Part shown: positions 24,497-34,224 of the stretch, one piece after another
How the letters are laid out: each line of letters opens with the position of its first letter
Position numbering within the stretch: position 1 is the stretch's first letter
Notes under the pieces: model-generated
What the model was told of the DNA's origin: nothing
The model's database searches: none
Seen by the model: only the letters and a program-made list of their open reading frames with translations
DNA from: VAZQ01 sp963739385
GTDB lineage: Bacteria; Pseudomonadota; Alphaproteobacteria; Rhizobiales; Xanthobacteraceae
DNA: 64,000 nucleotides
Reading direction: 5' to 3'
Assembly: GCA_963739385.1 (NCBI GenBank)
Contig: CAVUAI010000048.1
Location: forward strand, 1-64,000
Translations under genes and position numbers: made by a program

Positions 24497-27400
24497 ATGA
24501 GCTTTGCGAAGCTTGGATCCCAACATACCGTCAATACGACTGTTCCCGGAGACCAGAATTGATCGGCGGTAACGCAGCTCCTCAATGGCGACATCGTCGT
24601 AGCCTGGACCGACGCTAATGGCGCCGCGATCAATGTGCGCGGGCAGATATTGAACTCGGATGGCGTCACCAAGGATGGCTCCGAATTCATGCTGAATACG
24701 ACACTGTCCGGCGATCAGTTCGACGTGGCGCTGACCGCACTCGGCAACGGCGGCTTTGCGGCCGGCTGGACGAGCAGCGCCGACTGGCCATCCAATCGCA
24801 CACCTCCGTTCCCCGAGCTCTGGCCCGACGGCGGATATCAAAACCATGCTGTAACCCAGGTCTTCGGTTCCGACGGCGGCAAGGTCGGCGGCGAGGAGGT
24901 CTATTTTCTCGATATATTCGACTACAAGTTCAACGAACCCTATGCCCTCGGCTGGGAGCCAGATAGGTATCTGCAAGGTTCCCTGGCGCTAACTGCGAAT
25001 CTTGCATCCAACTCCAACGATTTCGACGTCCTGTTCACCGAGAATGTGCATGTAATCAACAGGGAGATCATCGGCTTGCCGCCAGTCTGGGTAGTGCTGA
25101 ACACAGAGGCCGGCGAAAACAACCTGCTAAAGTTCTCCGGAAGCGACTCGGAAATCCTTAACAACCGCGCTGAAGACGTGACTTACGCTTTCAAGGACTA
25201 CATTTCTCCGTTTCTTCCAACAGATCCGCCAAACTACCCTGAACTCGACGAGTTTCACGATCCGCGCGCCATCACGCTAGCGGACGGAACCGTCATCACC
25301 GCCTACTGGCGCGAGGCTAATGCCAGCAACCTCGGCGGCGTTCACGTCGACATCTCGACCGAATCCGGCACCGTGAGGATGGGGTCGAGCGCAGGAACGG
25401 GTCCGGGTCTCGCCGAGCTGACGAACGGAAATATCGTGGTTGTGTGGACGGATACGGTCAATTCGTCCGACGGCAACGAGGACATCCGCGGCCAGATCAT
25501 TTCGGCCGACGGCACCAAGATCGGTGGGGAATTCGTCGTCACCAATGCGTCCGATTCGCAGTGGACGCCGGCGGTGGCGGCGCTGGCGGACGGGCGCTTC
25601 TTCGTTGTGTGGGAGGACCTGACAGGCGACGGCGACGGCTCTGCCATCAAGGGGCAGGTCTTCACCGCGGGCGGCGACAAGTCGGGCGAGGAATTCACCG
25701 TCAACACCTCGACCGCGGACGACCAGAAGTATCCGAGCGTCACGGCTCTCGCCAATGGCGATGCGTTCGTGACCTGGACCGACTATGACGGCGCGACGTC
25801 CGACATCTACTCGCAGGTCCTCGACCTGCAAACCTATGTGGGCGACGGCAGCGCTGAGACCGTCTACGGCGGCTCGTTCGACGATCATCTCGACGGCGGC
25901 GGCGGCGCCGACGTGCTCTACGGCAGGGACGGCGACGACGTATTCGATAACGTTACGTCTGATGATCTCGCCGAGGACATTTTCGACGGCGGCGCCGGCA
26001 CCGATACGCTCGATCTGGACGACTATGTCCTGCTGTATCCCGGGCCGCCGGTGCTGCTCGGCGACAACGGCACTGTGACGAGCGTCGAGGTCATCAACCT
26101 GCATGGACCGACGGCCGGCGTGGGAATCAACAACGTCGAGCTCGCCATTCCCTTGGCGAACTCCTCCTCGGACGGAACCGTGACCGTCAACGGCGCGCGC
26201 GCGCAAGACTTCATTCATGGCGACCGGATCAACAATGCCGACATCTCTCTCCATCTGAACGGCGGGGACGGGGACGACTACCTCTATGGTGGCGCCGGCG
26301 GCGACACGCTCGACGGCGGCGATGATGAGGACACGCTCGAAGGCAATGGCGGCGATGACTGGCTCGAAGGCGGCGGCCAAAACGACACGCTGATCGGCGG
26401 CGCCGGCTTTGACTATCTTTTCGGCGAACAAGGCGACGACTATATGGAAGGCGGCTCGGGCGGCGATACCTATTTCGTCGATTCCGCCGGAGATGTGGTC
26501 GTTGAGACGTTCGATCCCTTCATCGGCACCTTCGATTATGTTTCGTCGACGATCGACTACACCCTGGGAGCCTACGTCGAACGCCTCGGGCTCGACGGTT
26601 CAGCCAATATTGACGGCACCGGCAACAGCCTCGACAACTTCCTGTTCGGCAACTCCGGCGACAACGTCTTGTCGGGACTTGGCGGCATCGACGACATCAA
26701 CGGCTTCGAGGGCGCCGATTATCTCTATGGCGGCAGCGAAGGCGACGAACTCGATGGGGGCGCCGACGAGGATAATCTCTTCGGCGAGGAAGGCGACGAT
26801 ACGCTGACCGGCGGATCGGAGGACGACGAACTCGACGGCGGCATCGGTGCCGATACCATGGCGGGCGGCACCGGCGACGATCTCTACGTCGTCGACAATG
26901 CGGGCGATGTCGTCACCGAGCTGAACAACCAGGGTACGGGCGACCTCATCATGTCGTCGATCGGCCTAGTGCTGCCGGCCTACGTGGAAAATCTATGGCT
27001 GACCGGCACCGCCAATATCAGCGGCATCGGCAATCTGCAAGCCAACGTGCTGGTCGGCAACGCCGGCAACAACACCCTGACCGGCGCGATTGGCGCGGAC
27101 TATCTCTATGGCTTCGGAGGCAACGACGTCCTGTGGGGCGGTGCCGACGGCGACACCATCGACGGTGGGGAAGGCATCGACACCGCGGTCTACACTGCGT
27201 CCAACGCAGGCGTCTATGCGGACATCAGCATCAATCTCTATTTCGGCGGCCACGCCACCGGCGACACGTTGACCGGCATCGAAAACCTCATCGGCTCGTC
27301 ATACGACGACGTGCTCGTGGGATACACCGGCAGCAACGTTCTGACCGGCGCAGCGGGAAACGACGCGCTCTTCGGCGCGTACGATGATGACACCCTCCTC

Positions 27401-28165
27401 GGCGGCAAAGACAATGACACGCTAACCGGCGGCACGGGCGCCGATGTCTTGAACGGCGGCGACGGCGCCGATACCGCGAGCTATCTCACCGCGGCGGCCG
27501 GGCTCACCGTGAGCCTGACGACGGGGACCGGTACCGGCGACGCCCAGGGCGACACGTTCATCAGCATTGAAAATCTCACCGGCTCAGGCTTCACCGACAC
27601 GCTCGTCGGCGCCGGGAACGCCAATGTCCTCGACGGCGGCGGCGGCATCGACACCCTGCAGGGTCTCCTGGGCGACGATACCTATGTGGTTGATAACGTA
27701 GCCGACGTTGTTCTTGAAAACGCCAACGAGGGCAACGACACGGTCAACGCATCGGTGAACTTTGTCCTGTCGGCGAACGTCGAGAACCTGGTCCTGCAGG
27801 GCGCAGCCGATCTGCAGGGCTACGGCAACGGCTTGGTGAACGCGCTGTTCGGCAACACCGGCATCAACGCCCTCAACGGCGAAGCGGGCGCGGACACGCT
27901 GACCGGCGATGCCGGCGACGACGCCTTCATCTTCGACGCGGGTGAAGCGGGCGGCGACGCCGTCGCCGACTTCGCCGGCAACGGCGCAGCCGCGGGGGAT
28001 GTCCTGTTGTTCAGCGGCTTCGGCACCGCGGCGGGCGGCGCGACTTTCACCCAGATCGGCGCTACCAACCAGTGGCAGATCCACTCCGGTCTCGACGCCC
28101 ATAACGAGATCATCACGCTCTTGAACGGCGCGTCAGTCAACGCGGCGGATTTCGCGTTCATCTAG
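24497..28165 (+). CDS. large RTX (haemolysin-type calcium-binding) secreted protein with an in-frame TGA at codon 22
   Basis: The natural start is ATG 24497 (MSFAKLGSQHTVNTTVPGDQ, AAGGAG 7 bp upstream), but codon 22 is TGA (24560-24562). The same frame continues unbroken with SAVTQLLNGDIVVAWTDANG to 28165. Without readthrough, a product could only start later, for example at GTG 24635 (1176 aa). The N-terminal 400 residues are beta-propeller-like repeats (GLAELTNGNIVVVWTD, VAALADGRFFVVWEDLTGDG). The rest is dozens of GGxGxDxLx nonapeptides forming calcium-binding beta-rolls. The extreme C-terminus (AADFAFI) fits an uncleaved type I secretion signal. A decayed type I secretion ATPase and adaptor lie at 30.5-32.7 kb on the other strand. 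Confidence 0.85.
25860..27960 (+). repeat. RTX nonapeptide repeat region
   Basis: In-frame coding repeats such as DHLDGGGGADVLYGRDGDDV, LDGGDDEDTLEGNGGDDWLE and LGGKDNDTLTGGTGADVLNG. They occur in at least six blocks separated by VENL-type spacers of about 45 residues (for example LPAYVENLWLTGTANISGIG). Each block should fold as a Ca2+-bound beta-roll after secretion. Confidence 0.88.
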
Positions 28166-28285
28166 CTTGCGGCCCTGAACCCCGATGTCCCGCCGCCATC
28201 GCAAGCGACGCGGCGGAACGGGCGGTATGGCCATTTGAGGCAAACAGCCCCCTGCGGCAAGGGCAAATTCTGCACCAGCATGTTA

Positions 28286-29452
28286 TACCAATCCTCAGGA
28301 AGTCTGAACTCGCTTTGGGATTCCCGAATCACCTGCGAAATGATTTAAGGTGGCAAACGGAGGGGGTCGTTTGCCATGGGGCGGGCCATCGCGGTACGGA
28401 CGGACTATAGGAGCGGTGACGTTCGGCGGGTTGCGCAACGGGTGAAGAATGCAGCGCAGGCGCGTCGATTGTTGGCAATTGCAGCGGCGCTTGACGGCGC
28501 CACACGGGAAGAAGCCGCCAAGATCGGCGGCATGGATCGGCAGACACTGCGGGACTGGGTGATTCGGTTCAACGAGCAGGGGCCTGACGGTCTCATCAAC
28601 AAGTCGTCGCCGGGCGCGCCGGGCAAGCTAACAGGCGAACACAAGGCATTCCTCGCTGGCCTTGTGGAGGACGGCCCGATCCCGGCGATCGATGGGGTCG
28701 TGCGCTGGAGGGCCTGCGATCTGATCATGCGGCTCCACCAGGAATTTGGCATCTCGGTCTCGGACGATACGGTCTATCGCGCCTTGAAGGACCTGGGCTT
28801 CTCGCATGTCAGCGCCAGGCCGAGGGCCTACAAGCAGAATGCCGAGGCCATGGAGGCATTCAAAAAAACTTCCCCGCCGTGTGGCGGATGTGCGCGCGAA
28901 ACTCGCGCCCGGCACACCGATAGAGGTGTGGTGCCAGGACGAGATGCGGGTCGGCAGAAGAACAAACTCACCTATCGCTGGGCCAGGAAAGGTTCACGAC
29001 CTCGCGCCATTCACGATCAACGCACCCAGTCGAGCTATCTGTTCGGGGCGGTCTGCCCGGAACGCGGGGCCGGCGCCGCCCTCGTGCTGCCGGCCTGCAA
29101 CAGCGAGGCCATGCAGCTTCATCTCGATGAGATCGCAACCAAGGTCATGCCCGGCGCGCACGCGATCGTCCTCCTCGATCAGGCCGGGTGGCATGGCGCC
29201 AAGGCGCTCAAGGTCCCGAGCAACATCTCTCTGATGCCGCTGCCGCCCCGCGCACCCGAACTCAACGGCCAGGAAAACATCTGGCAGTTCATGCGGCAGA
29301 ACTGGCTCTCGAATAGGGTGTTCAAATCATTCGACGATATTGTCGACCACTGCTGCTATGCCTGGAACACGCTCATCGATCAGCCCTGGAAGATCATGTC
29401 CATCGCCCGCCGCGATTGGACAAGCGTGGGTTATTCAATGTGAGGATTGGTA
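28286..29452 (+). mobile_element. IS630-family insertion sequence with TA target duplication
   Basis: Inverted ends: CCAATCCTCA at 28288-28297 and its complement TGAGGATTGG at 29441-29450. Both are flanked by TA (28286-28287 and 29451-29452), the diagnostic IS630/Tc1 target duplication. The element is about 1.16 kb with one transposase gene on the plus strand. It sits between the RTX gene and a broken binding-protein gene on the minus strand, without interrupting either. Confidence 0.85.
28376..29443 (+). pseudogene. IS630 transposase with three one-base deletions
   Basis: The N-terminal helix-turn-helix part (ATREEAAKIGGMDRQTLRDW) is intact, as is the C-terminal DDE core (VLLDQAGWHGA, PELNGQENIWQFMRQNWL). 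Between 28862 and 28960 the conserved stretch FKKNFP..ADVRAKLAPGTPIEVWCQDEM is split over two frames. Restoring one A in the A7 run at 28862, one base near 28882 and one C near 28955 recovers the family sequence. The net change of -3 returns to frame, so a full-length ORF exists. However, the first catalytic Asp (in QDEM) is lost from it. Likely inactive, or a local sequence error. Confidence 0.75.
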
Positions 29453-29466
29453 TTACGCGTCACGTC

Positions 29467-30363
29467 TCAGCGCGCGGGCGCGTAGCTCAGCGTGTCGTAG
29501 CTGCGATCGCCGAGATACTGATCGAGGCCCCAGCGCTTGACCTGCGCCAGCGTCTCGTCGAACTCCTCGCGCGGCAGCGGCTGGTAGTAGAACCGCTCGC
29601 CGCGACCGAATTTCGAATAGTCCCAGGGATGCGACGCTCTCGAACTCGGCCGGCACCGCCAGCTTCCATAGCGGCAGGTATTTCGCCATGTCCGCATCCA
29701 TCGCCTGTCTCGGCACGCTCGAGCGCGCGCAGATAGGCGCGCACGGCTTCCGGCTCGAAATGGTCCGGAACCCACCACAGCGTCTTGAACGTGTCCTCGA
29801 TGATCTTGCGCAGGCCGAGCTGCTCGGCCATGGCGATCTGCGGCGGCAGCAGGCTCGCGGCTTCGACCTCGCCGTCGAGCAGCGCCTTGAGCCGCGCGCC
29901 GAACCCGCCCGTGTTCACCACCTTGATGCTCTCGAGCGGCAGATACTTCTCCAGCCGGTACGGAACGTTGAAGTGGCTGCCGGCGCGCATGCCGACCGAC
30001 ACCGGCACATCCTTGAGATCCTCCGGCCGGCGGATTTTCGAATCCGGCCGCACGAAGATCGCCCACGGCGACACGCCATAGGCGTCGGGCACCATCTTGC
30101 CCATGCCGGCGCTGGCGTTGCAGATCGTGCCCCAGACGCAGGCGCCCTGGATGACCTCGCGCTTGTCCTCGGTATAGGGGCGGTCCTGCGGGCGCTGGAA
30201 GTAGTTCGAGATCCTTCCAGCTCGACTGCGTGCCGCGAAAGGTCTTCCAGTCGAGATCGACATCGAGACCTTCGGCGGCGAAGAAGCCCTCCTGATGGGC
30301 GACGAAATCGTAAAGCCCCATGCCTTTCGGGGCGACCGTTACCTGTCGCAGGCTGCTGGCCAT
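29467..30363 (-). pseudogene. ABC transporter substrate-binding protein (NMT1/TauA-like), three frameshifts
   Basis: The family sequence is spread over three frames. QVTVAPKGMGLYDFVAHQEG lies at the start (ATG 30363, GGAGGA upstream). YFQRPQDRPYTEDKREVIQG through HFEPEAVRAYLRALERAE is in a second frame, and MAKYLPLWKLAVPAEF in a third. HPWDYSKFGRGERFYYQPLP to the end is back in the first. The assembled protein of about 300 aa is a cytoplasmic-looking NMT1-type binding protein (no signal peptide), as in some rhizobial solute-binding homologues. No permease or ATPase of this system is nearby. Confidence 0.72.
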
Positions 30364-30532
30364 GGCGTTGTCCTCCGGTGCTCGCTGGATTGCGTCGTCG
30401 AGCTTTCCGCGTTCTTTCTACCGCAATTGCTCCTGGATTTCGCCTGCGATGTCGCGCCCGCTGGGCGCGTCCAAAAGGCCGGGCAAGTCCAAAGGCCGGT
30501 AAAGTTCCGGGTTCCCGAGAATCGTCCTCTCT

Positions 30533-31834
30533 CTATTTCTCGCGAAACGCGCGGCTGATCTGGTCGTGGAGCGGCTTGATCAGATAGGACATCACCGTGC
30601 GGGGGCTGGTCTGAATAAAGGCATTCCACCGGCATGCCGGGCACGATCTTGAGGCCCTTGAGGCGCGCAATCTCGCTCGCCGGGATCGCGATGCGCACGG
30701 TGTAATAACGGCGCGCCGGTTTTTTGATCCTCCGCGACGTCGGCCGAAACCCGGTTGACCTCGCCGTTGAGCTCGGGCGTCGTGCGCTGGTTGAAGGCGG
30801 TGAAGCGCAAAATGGCGTTCTGCCCGAGGCGCACCTGATCGATGTCCTGCGGTTGAACCTTGACTTCGGCCTCCAGCGCGTCGGCTTCCGGAACGATCGA
30901 GCATGAGCACCTCGCCCGCCGTGATCACGCCTCCCACCGTATGCACCGTCTTCTGAAAGACGGCGCCGTCGATCGGCGCGCGGATGTCCACGCGCTTGAG
31001 CTGATCCTCCGCGGCAACCTTTTTCTCGACCAGCTCGGCGGTCTTGGCCCGGATCTCGGCGAGGTCCTTGCCGACTTCGGAACGCATATCCTGATCGATC
31101 TGGAGAATTTGCAGCTCCGTTTCCGTGATCTTGCCCTTGGCCTGCGCGATCGCCGCGATCAGCTGGCCGCGTTCGCCTTCCAGCCGTTCCTTCTCGCGCT
31201 CCAGCGCCGTCAGGCGCGCATATGGGATGAGATTTTTCGCCCAGAGATCGTGTACGCCGGCCAGCTCCTTGGCCACCCAATCGACCTGCTTCTTCTTGGA
31301 TTCGATCTGCGATTCGCTTCCGCGGATTTCCTCGCGCAGCTGGGCAATCCGCTCCTTGAGCTGGGCGCGCTTGCCTTCCCGCGCCGGTGCGGCGCATTTC
31401 GAATTGCTTGCGCTCGCCGTCGACCGCCTTGGCGACGTCCGGATTGTTGATGCGCTCGAGAAGGTCCTTGGGGAATTCGACGTGATCGGAGTCGTCGCGC
31501 TCGGCTTCCTCGCGCGCCGCGCGGGCGGCATTCTCATCCAGCGCCTTCACCACAATCGCGAGATTGGCGCGGGCTTGCGTGTCGTCGAGCCGGGCAACGA
31601 TGTCGCCGGCGCGCACGCGGTCGCCCTCCTGCACCCGGAGCTCGCCGACGACGCCGCCGGTCGGGTGCTGAACTTTTTTCACATTCGAGTTCACGACCAG
31701 CTGTCCCGGCGCGATCACCGCGCCGGCGAACTCGGTGGTGGCCGCCCAGCCGCCGAGCGCCAAGCACGAGAACGATGGCGGCGGCAACCACGGCCAGCAC
31801 GTGCCGGCTGCAGCGTGCGCTGAACATCCGTCAT
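30533..31834 (-). pseudogene. type I secretion adaptor (HlyD/PrtE family), frameshifted several times
   Basis: Pieces in different frames assemble into a type I secretion membrane-fusion protein. MTDVQRTLQ starts at ATG 31834, followed by the membrane helix LAVVAAAIVLVL and GGWAATTEFAGAVIAPGQLV. VKKVQHPTGGVVGELRVQEG is the family hallmark. A long coiled coil follows (SQIESKKKQVDWVAKELAG ... AIAQAKGKITETELQILQID), then VDIRAPIDGAVFQKTVHTVG, LRFTAFNQRTTPELNGEVNR and YYTVRIAIPASEIARLKGLK, ending near FREK at 30533. At least five one-base indels are needed. It overlaps the end of the ATPase gene, as in functional T1SS operons. Confidence 0.8.
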
Positions 31835-32715
31835 ATCGGGGTTCACGATGCGCACTTCTCCGGATTTGCTCACGACCTTCAACGGTACCGCCGGCGCCGC
31901 GGGCGGACGCCGCAGTTTGGCAAGCGCCTCGTCCCTTGGTCCAAAAAATTGCGCGCGTCCGTCCATCATCACCAGCACGAGATCGACGCTGGCGAGCGCG
32001 CTCGGCCGATGCGCGATCACGACCGCGATGCCGCCGCGCGCGCGGACGCCCGCGATGGCCTTGGTCAGCGCTTCCTCGCCCTCGGCATCAAGGTTGGAAT
32101 TGGGCTCGTCGAGCACCACAAGGAACGGATCGCCGTAGAGCGCGCGCGCCAGCGCAATCCGTTGCTGCTGGCCCGCGGAGAGCGAAGCGCCGCCTTCGCC
32201 GACCTCGGTTTCATAGCCCTCGGGCAGATGCAGGATCATCTCATGCACGCCGGCGGCCATGGCCGCCGCAATGACCGCGTGCGAGGGCGGCGCACTTTCC
32301 AGCCGGGCGATGTTTTGCGCGACGGTGCCGGAGAACAGCTTCGACGTCCTGCGGCAGATAGCCGATATGGCGGCCCAAGTGCGCTCGCCGGCCACTGATC
32401 GAGCTTGGCCTCATCCAGCCGCACGGCTCCCCCGACCGCCTGCCAAATTCCGACCAGGCGCGCGCGCAAGGGATGATTTGCCCGAGGCGCTCGGCCCGAC
32501 GATGCCCAGCGCGCTTCCCTTGGCCAGCCGGAACGTGACATCCTGCACGACCAAGCGCGTGCCGCCGGGGGGAACGACCCTGATGCCTTCGACGGACAGA
32601 CTGGAGACCGGCTTCGGCAACTCCAGATGCGCCTCGCCCTCGGGCATGAGCTTCAAAAGCTCGTTGAGCCGCCGCCAGCTCTGCCGGAAGGCGACGAAGC
32701 TGCGCCAGTCTGATC
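31835..32715 (-). pseudogene. type I secretion ABC exporter, membrane domain missing and frameshifted
   Basis: Only the link and the nucleotide-binding domain remain: DWRSFVAFRQSWRRLNELLK, Walker A in VGPSASGKSSLAR, Q-loop region ELFSGTVAQNIAR, signature LSAGQQQRIALARAL, Walker B FLVVLDEPNSNLD and the H-loop VVIAHRPSAL. These are spread over at least three frames. Homology begins abruptly near 32715. The usual N-terminal roughly 330 residues with six helices are absent and are replaced by the repeat unit described at 32727. Together with the HlyD gene it would have exported an RTX protein; as sequenced it cannot. Confidence 0.8.
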
Positions 32716-32852
32716 GGCCGACGCTCGTTTGTCTCGCCTGTAAAATTGCGCGTTCACGGCTGAGGGGCCGAATCGCGTTTCATCGCGCAGGAAAAGGTTT
32801 CAAACGTGTTTCGTGACCGCGCCACGACGACCTCGACTCCGGTGCGCGTCAT
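32715..32852 (-). pseudogene. duplicated short gene head, copy B, running into the ABC remnant
   Basis: From ATG 32852 (GGGGAG upstream): MTRTGVEVVVARSRNTFET, then after one missing base FLRDETRFGPSAVNAQFYRR. It then enters the truncated ABC exporter. It parallels copy A (34611-34778) residue for residue over about 42 positions. The family is unknown. In this copy a frameshift gives an early stop. Confidence 0.5.
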
Positions 32853-32866
32853 GGCCGCGGCGATCT
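32727..32866. repeat. approximately 135-bp direct repeat, copy B
   Basis: About 80% identical to 34653-34793 in the same orientation: both contain GTTTGTCTCGC, GCGTTCA.GGCTGA, TCGCGCAGGAAAA and GGTTTCAAAC.TGTTTCGTGA. It covers a ribosome-binding site, start codon and the first 42 or so codons of the short gene. It lies exactly at the break of the ABC exporter gene. Confidence 0.7.
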
Positions 32867-32943
32867 CCCCAGCCCTCGATCGATGGCGCATGCTCGCCCG
32901 ACCGGGCCGAGGAGAGTGACCGTTTCGAGAGCCTGGTGAACCG

Positions 32944-33735
32944 TCATGTTGTGCGGTCGGCATGTTGATCAGGGGGCGAGATCGCCCTGGTGCACGACAG
33001 GCTCTTTGTTCGGCGCGGCGTTGCCGACGTCCACGCTTCCGGCATCGGGAAGAGCGCTTTCGCCGGCCGGCATTCCGGACCCGGGGTCTTGAGGAAAAAA
33101 CTGCCCGGCTGGCATTGTCTCCTTCGCGACCTCGGCCGGGGCTCCCGGCTTCGCAAACAGGGAGAATGAAAAGCCTCGTCCGGACCGACGGAGGCCGGGG
33201 TCGCATGCAGAGGCTCCGGCTGACCGTCCAAACCCGGATTGCTGCTAAGCTCCGCTTTCGCCATCGCGCTGCCGCCGAGCTCCGCTTTCGCCATCGCGCT
33301 GACGTCGCCGGTGTGTGCGCCTTCGGTGTCGGGTACGTTCGCCGTCTCTTCGTGGACGCCTGCCGGCTGCGCCGGGGATGATCCCGCCTGCCCATCGGCA
33401 GTTGGCTGCGCGAGCTTGTCCAGCATGATCGGAATCGCGGCCTTGAGCTGAAAGGAGTACGAACCGAACGGGGCGGGCTCGCCGTACATCTCAATCAAAT
33501 GTTTCGCCAGGGCTTCGGCCGCCTCGGGAAAAGCTTCGCAGAAATCGTCCCACCAGGCCTGCAGCGCCTCCTGGGCAACCGCTTTCGGCAAGACGACATC
33601 CGGCATTCCGAACTTCACGTCATAGACCGCCCCGAAGAGCTCCTCCTTGCCGGCGAGCTCCAATATGAATTTCCCGAAGTAGTCGGCGGCGTCCGGAAAG
33701 TTTTCACTGAACTTCCCCCATCCGTCCTGCAGCAT
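32944..33735 (-). CDS. unfamiliar protein with a duplicated approximately 55-residue module
   Basis: 263 aa in one frame, no recognised family. Residues 6-47 (WGKFSENFPDAADYFGKFIL ... ELFGAVYDVKFGMPDVVL) and about 64-106 (WWDDFCEAFPEAAEALAKHL ... APFGSYSFQLKAAIPIML) align as an internal duplication: W..F.E.FP.AA....K...E..G....FG. The C-terminal half is low-complexity (AMAKAELGGSAMAKAELSSN, then Arg/Pro-rich) and may be out of frame. ATG 33735 directly abuts AAGGAG, an impossible spacing, so the true start is probably upstream, where AGAGGAG precedes codon ATC 33750. Function unknown. Confidence 0.5.
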   Translation of the reverse strand: MLQDGWGKFSENFPDAADYFGKFILELAGKEELFGAVYDVKFGMPDVVLPKAVAQEALQAWWDDFCEAFPEAAEALAKHLIEMYGEPAPFGSYSFQLKAAIPIMLDKLAQPTADGQAGSSPAQPAGVHEETANVPDTEGAHTGDVSAMAKAELGGSAMAKAELSSNPGLDGQPEPLHATPASVGPDEAFHSPCLRSREPRPRSRRRQCQPGSFFLKTPGPECRPAKALFPMPEAWTSATPRRTKSLSCTRAISPPDQHADRTT

Positions 33736-33810
33736 CTCCTTGAAATTGATGTAAGTCTCCTCTCTGCACTCTCCTTCCCCGCACTTTTCCCGTCTGCTGC
33801 GGGTTGCCCC

Positions 33811-34224
33811 TCAGGGATTCGAGTTCGTCTTCTCACCCTGCTCTGGCGGCGGGTCCCAAGAGGTACGGGTGTAGATTTGCGAGTTGTAAATGATGCCGCC
33901 TCTTTGCGCGGCCCACTCCATGACAGTGCCGGGTTGAACGATATTGATCCCGAGCTTCTCGAGCTGCGCCAGAAAGTCTTGCTCCGTCCAGTCCCATATT
34001 TTTGCGTCGATAAGAACTTTCCTGGCGCCCGAGGCGCAGGTGTCGCCCTGCCAGGAGAAAAAAGAATAGGTGTTTCCTCCGGCGAGGTTCTTCTCCACCG
34101 AGCCGCGCAACAGCGCGTCCTGCTCCGGTGTCAGCGTGACCGGGATCGCTACAAAACTGTGCCAGCTCCTGGCCGTGTGTTCCAACGTCCCGGGATTGCT
34201 TGGGCTGCCGAACAACCGGCTCAA
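33811..34224 (-). CDS. putative C-terminal half of a permuted NlpC/P60-like (papain-fold) protein
   Basis: 137 aa from TTG 34224, which overlaps the TGA of the upstream ORF as TTGA. The segment FVAIPVTLTPEQDALLRGSV followed by GGNTYSFFSWQGDTCASGAR matches the logic of permuted papain-fold families (LTPEQ..al......tY.....NC....). In those, the Cys (here in GDTCAS) is the nucleophile and follows a His contributed by an earlier strand. That His is found in the preceding ORF (FDHVLIAYRVY). One gene split by a frameshift or nonsense change is therefore likely. This is inference by pattern, with no named family confirmed. Confidence 0.5.
   Translation of the reverse strand: MSRLFGSPSNPGTLEHTARSWHSFVAIPVTLTPEQDALLRGSVEKNLAGGNTYSFFSWQGDTCASGARKVLIDAKIWDWTEQDFLAQLEKLGINIVQPGTVMEWAAQRGGIIYNSQIYTRTSWDPPPEQGEKTNSNP

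Noticed and set aside
24560..24562. TGA read as an amino acid through an alternative genetic code or selenocysteine
   Set aside because: Many intact genes in the window end in TGA, and no SECIS-like hairpin was recognised after the codon; point change or misread is simpler.
28190..28216. Terminator after the RTX gene (CCGCCGC / GCGGCGG stem)
   Set aside because: A stem is possible but the loop is long (13 bp) and no T run follows.
28862..28870. Programmed ribosomal frameshift at the A7 run of the IS630 transposase
   Set aside because: Some IS630 members use slippage, but two further single-base losses follow within 100 bp, and a -1 slip alone reaches a stop without restoring the DDE region.
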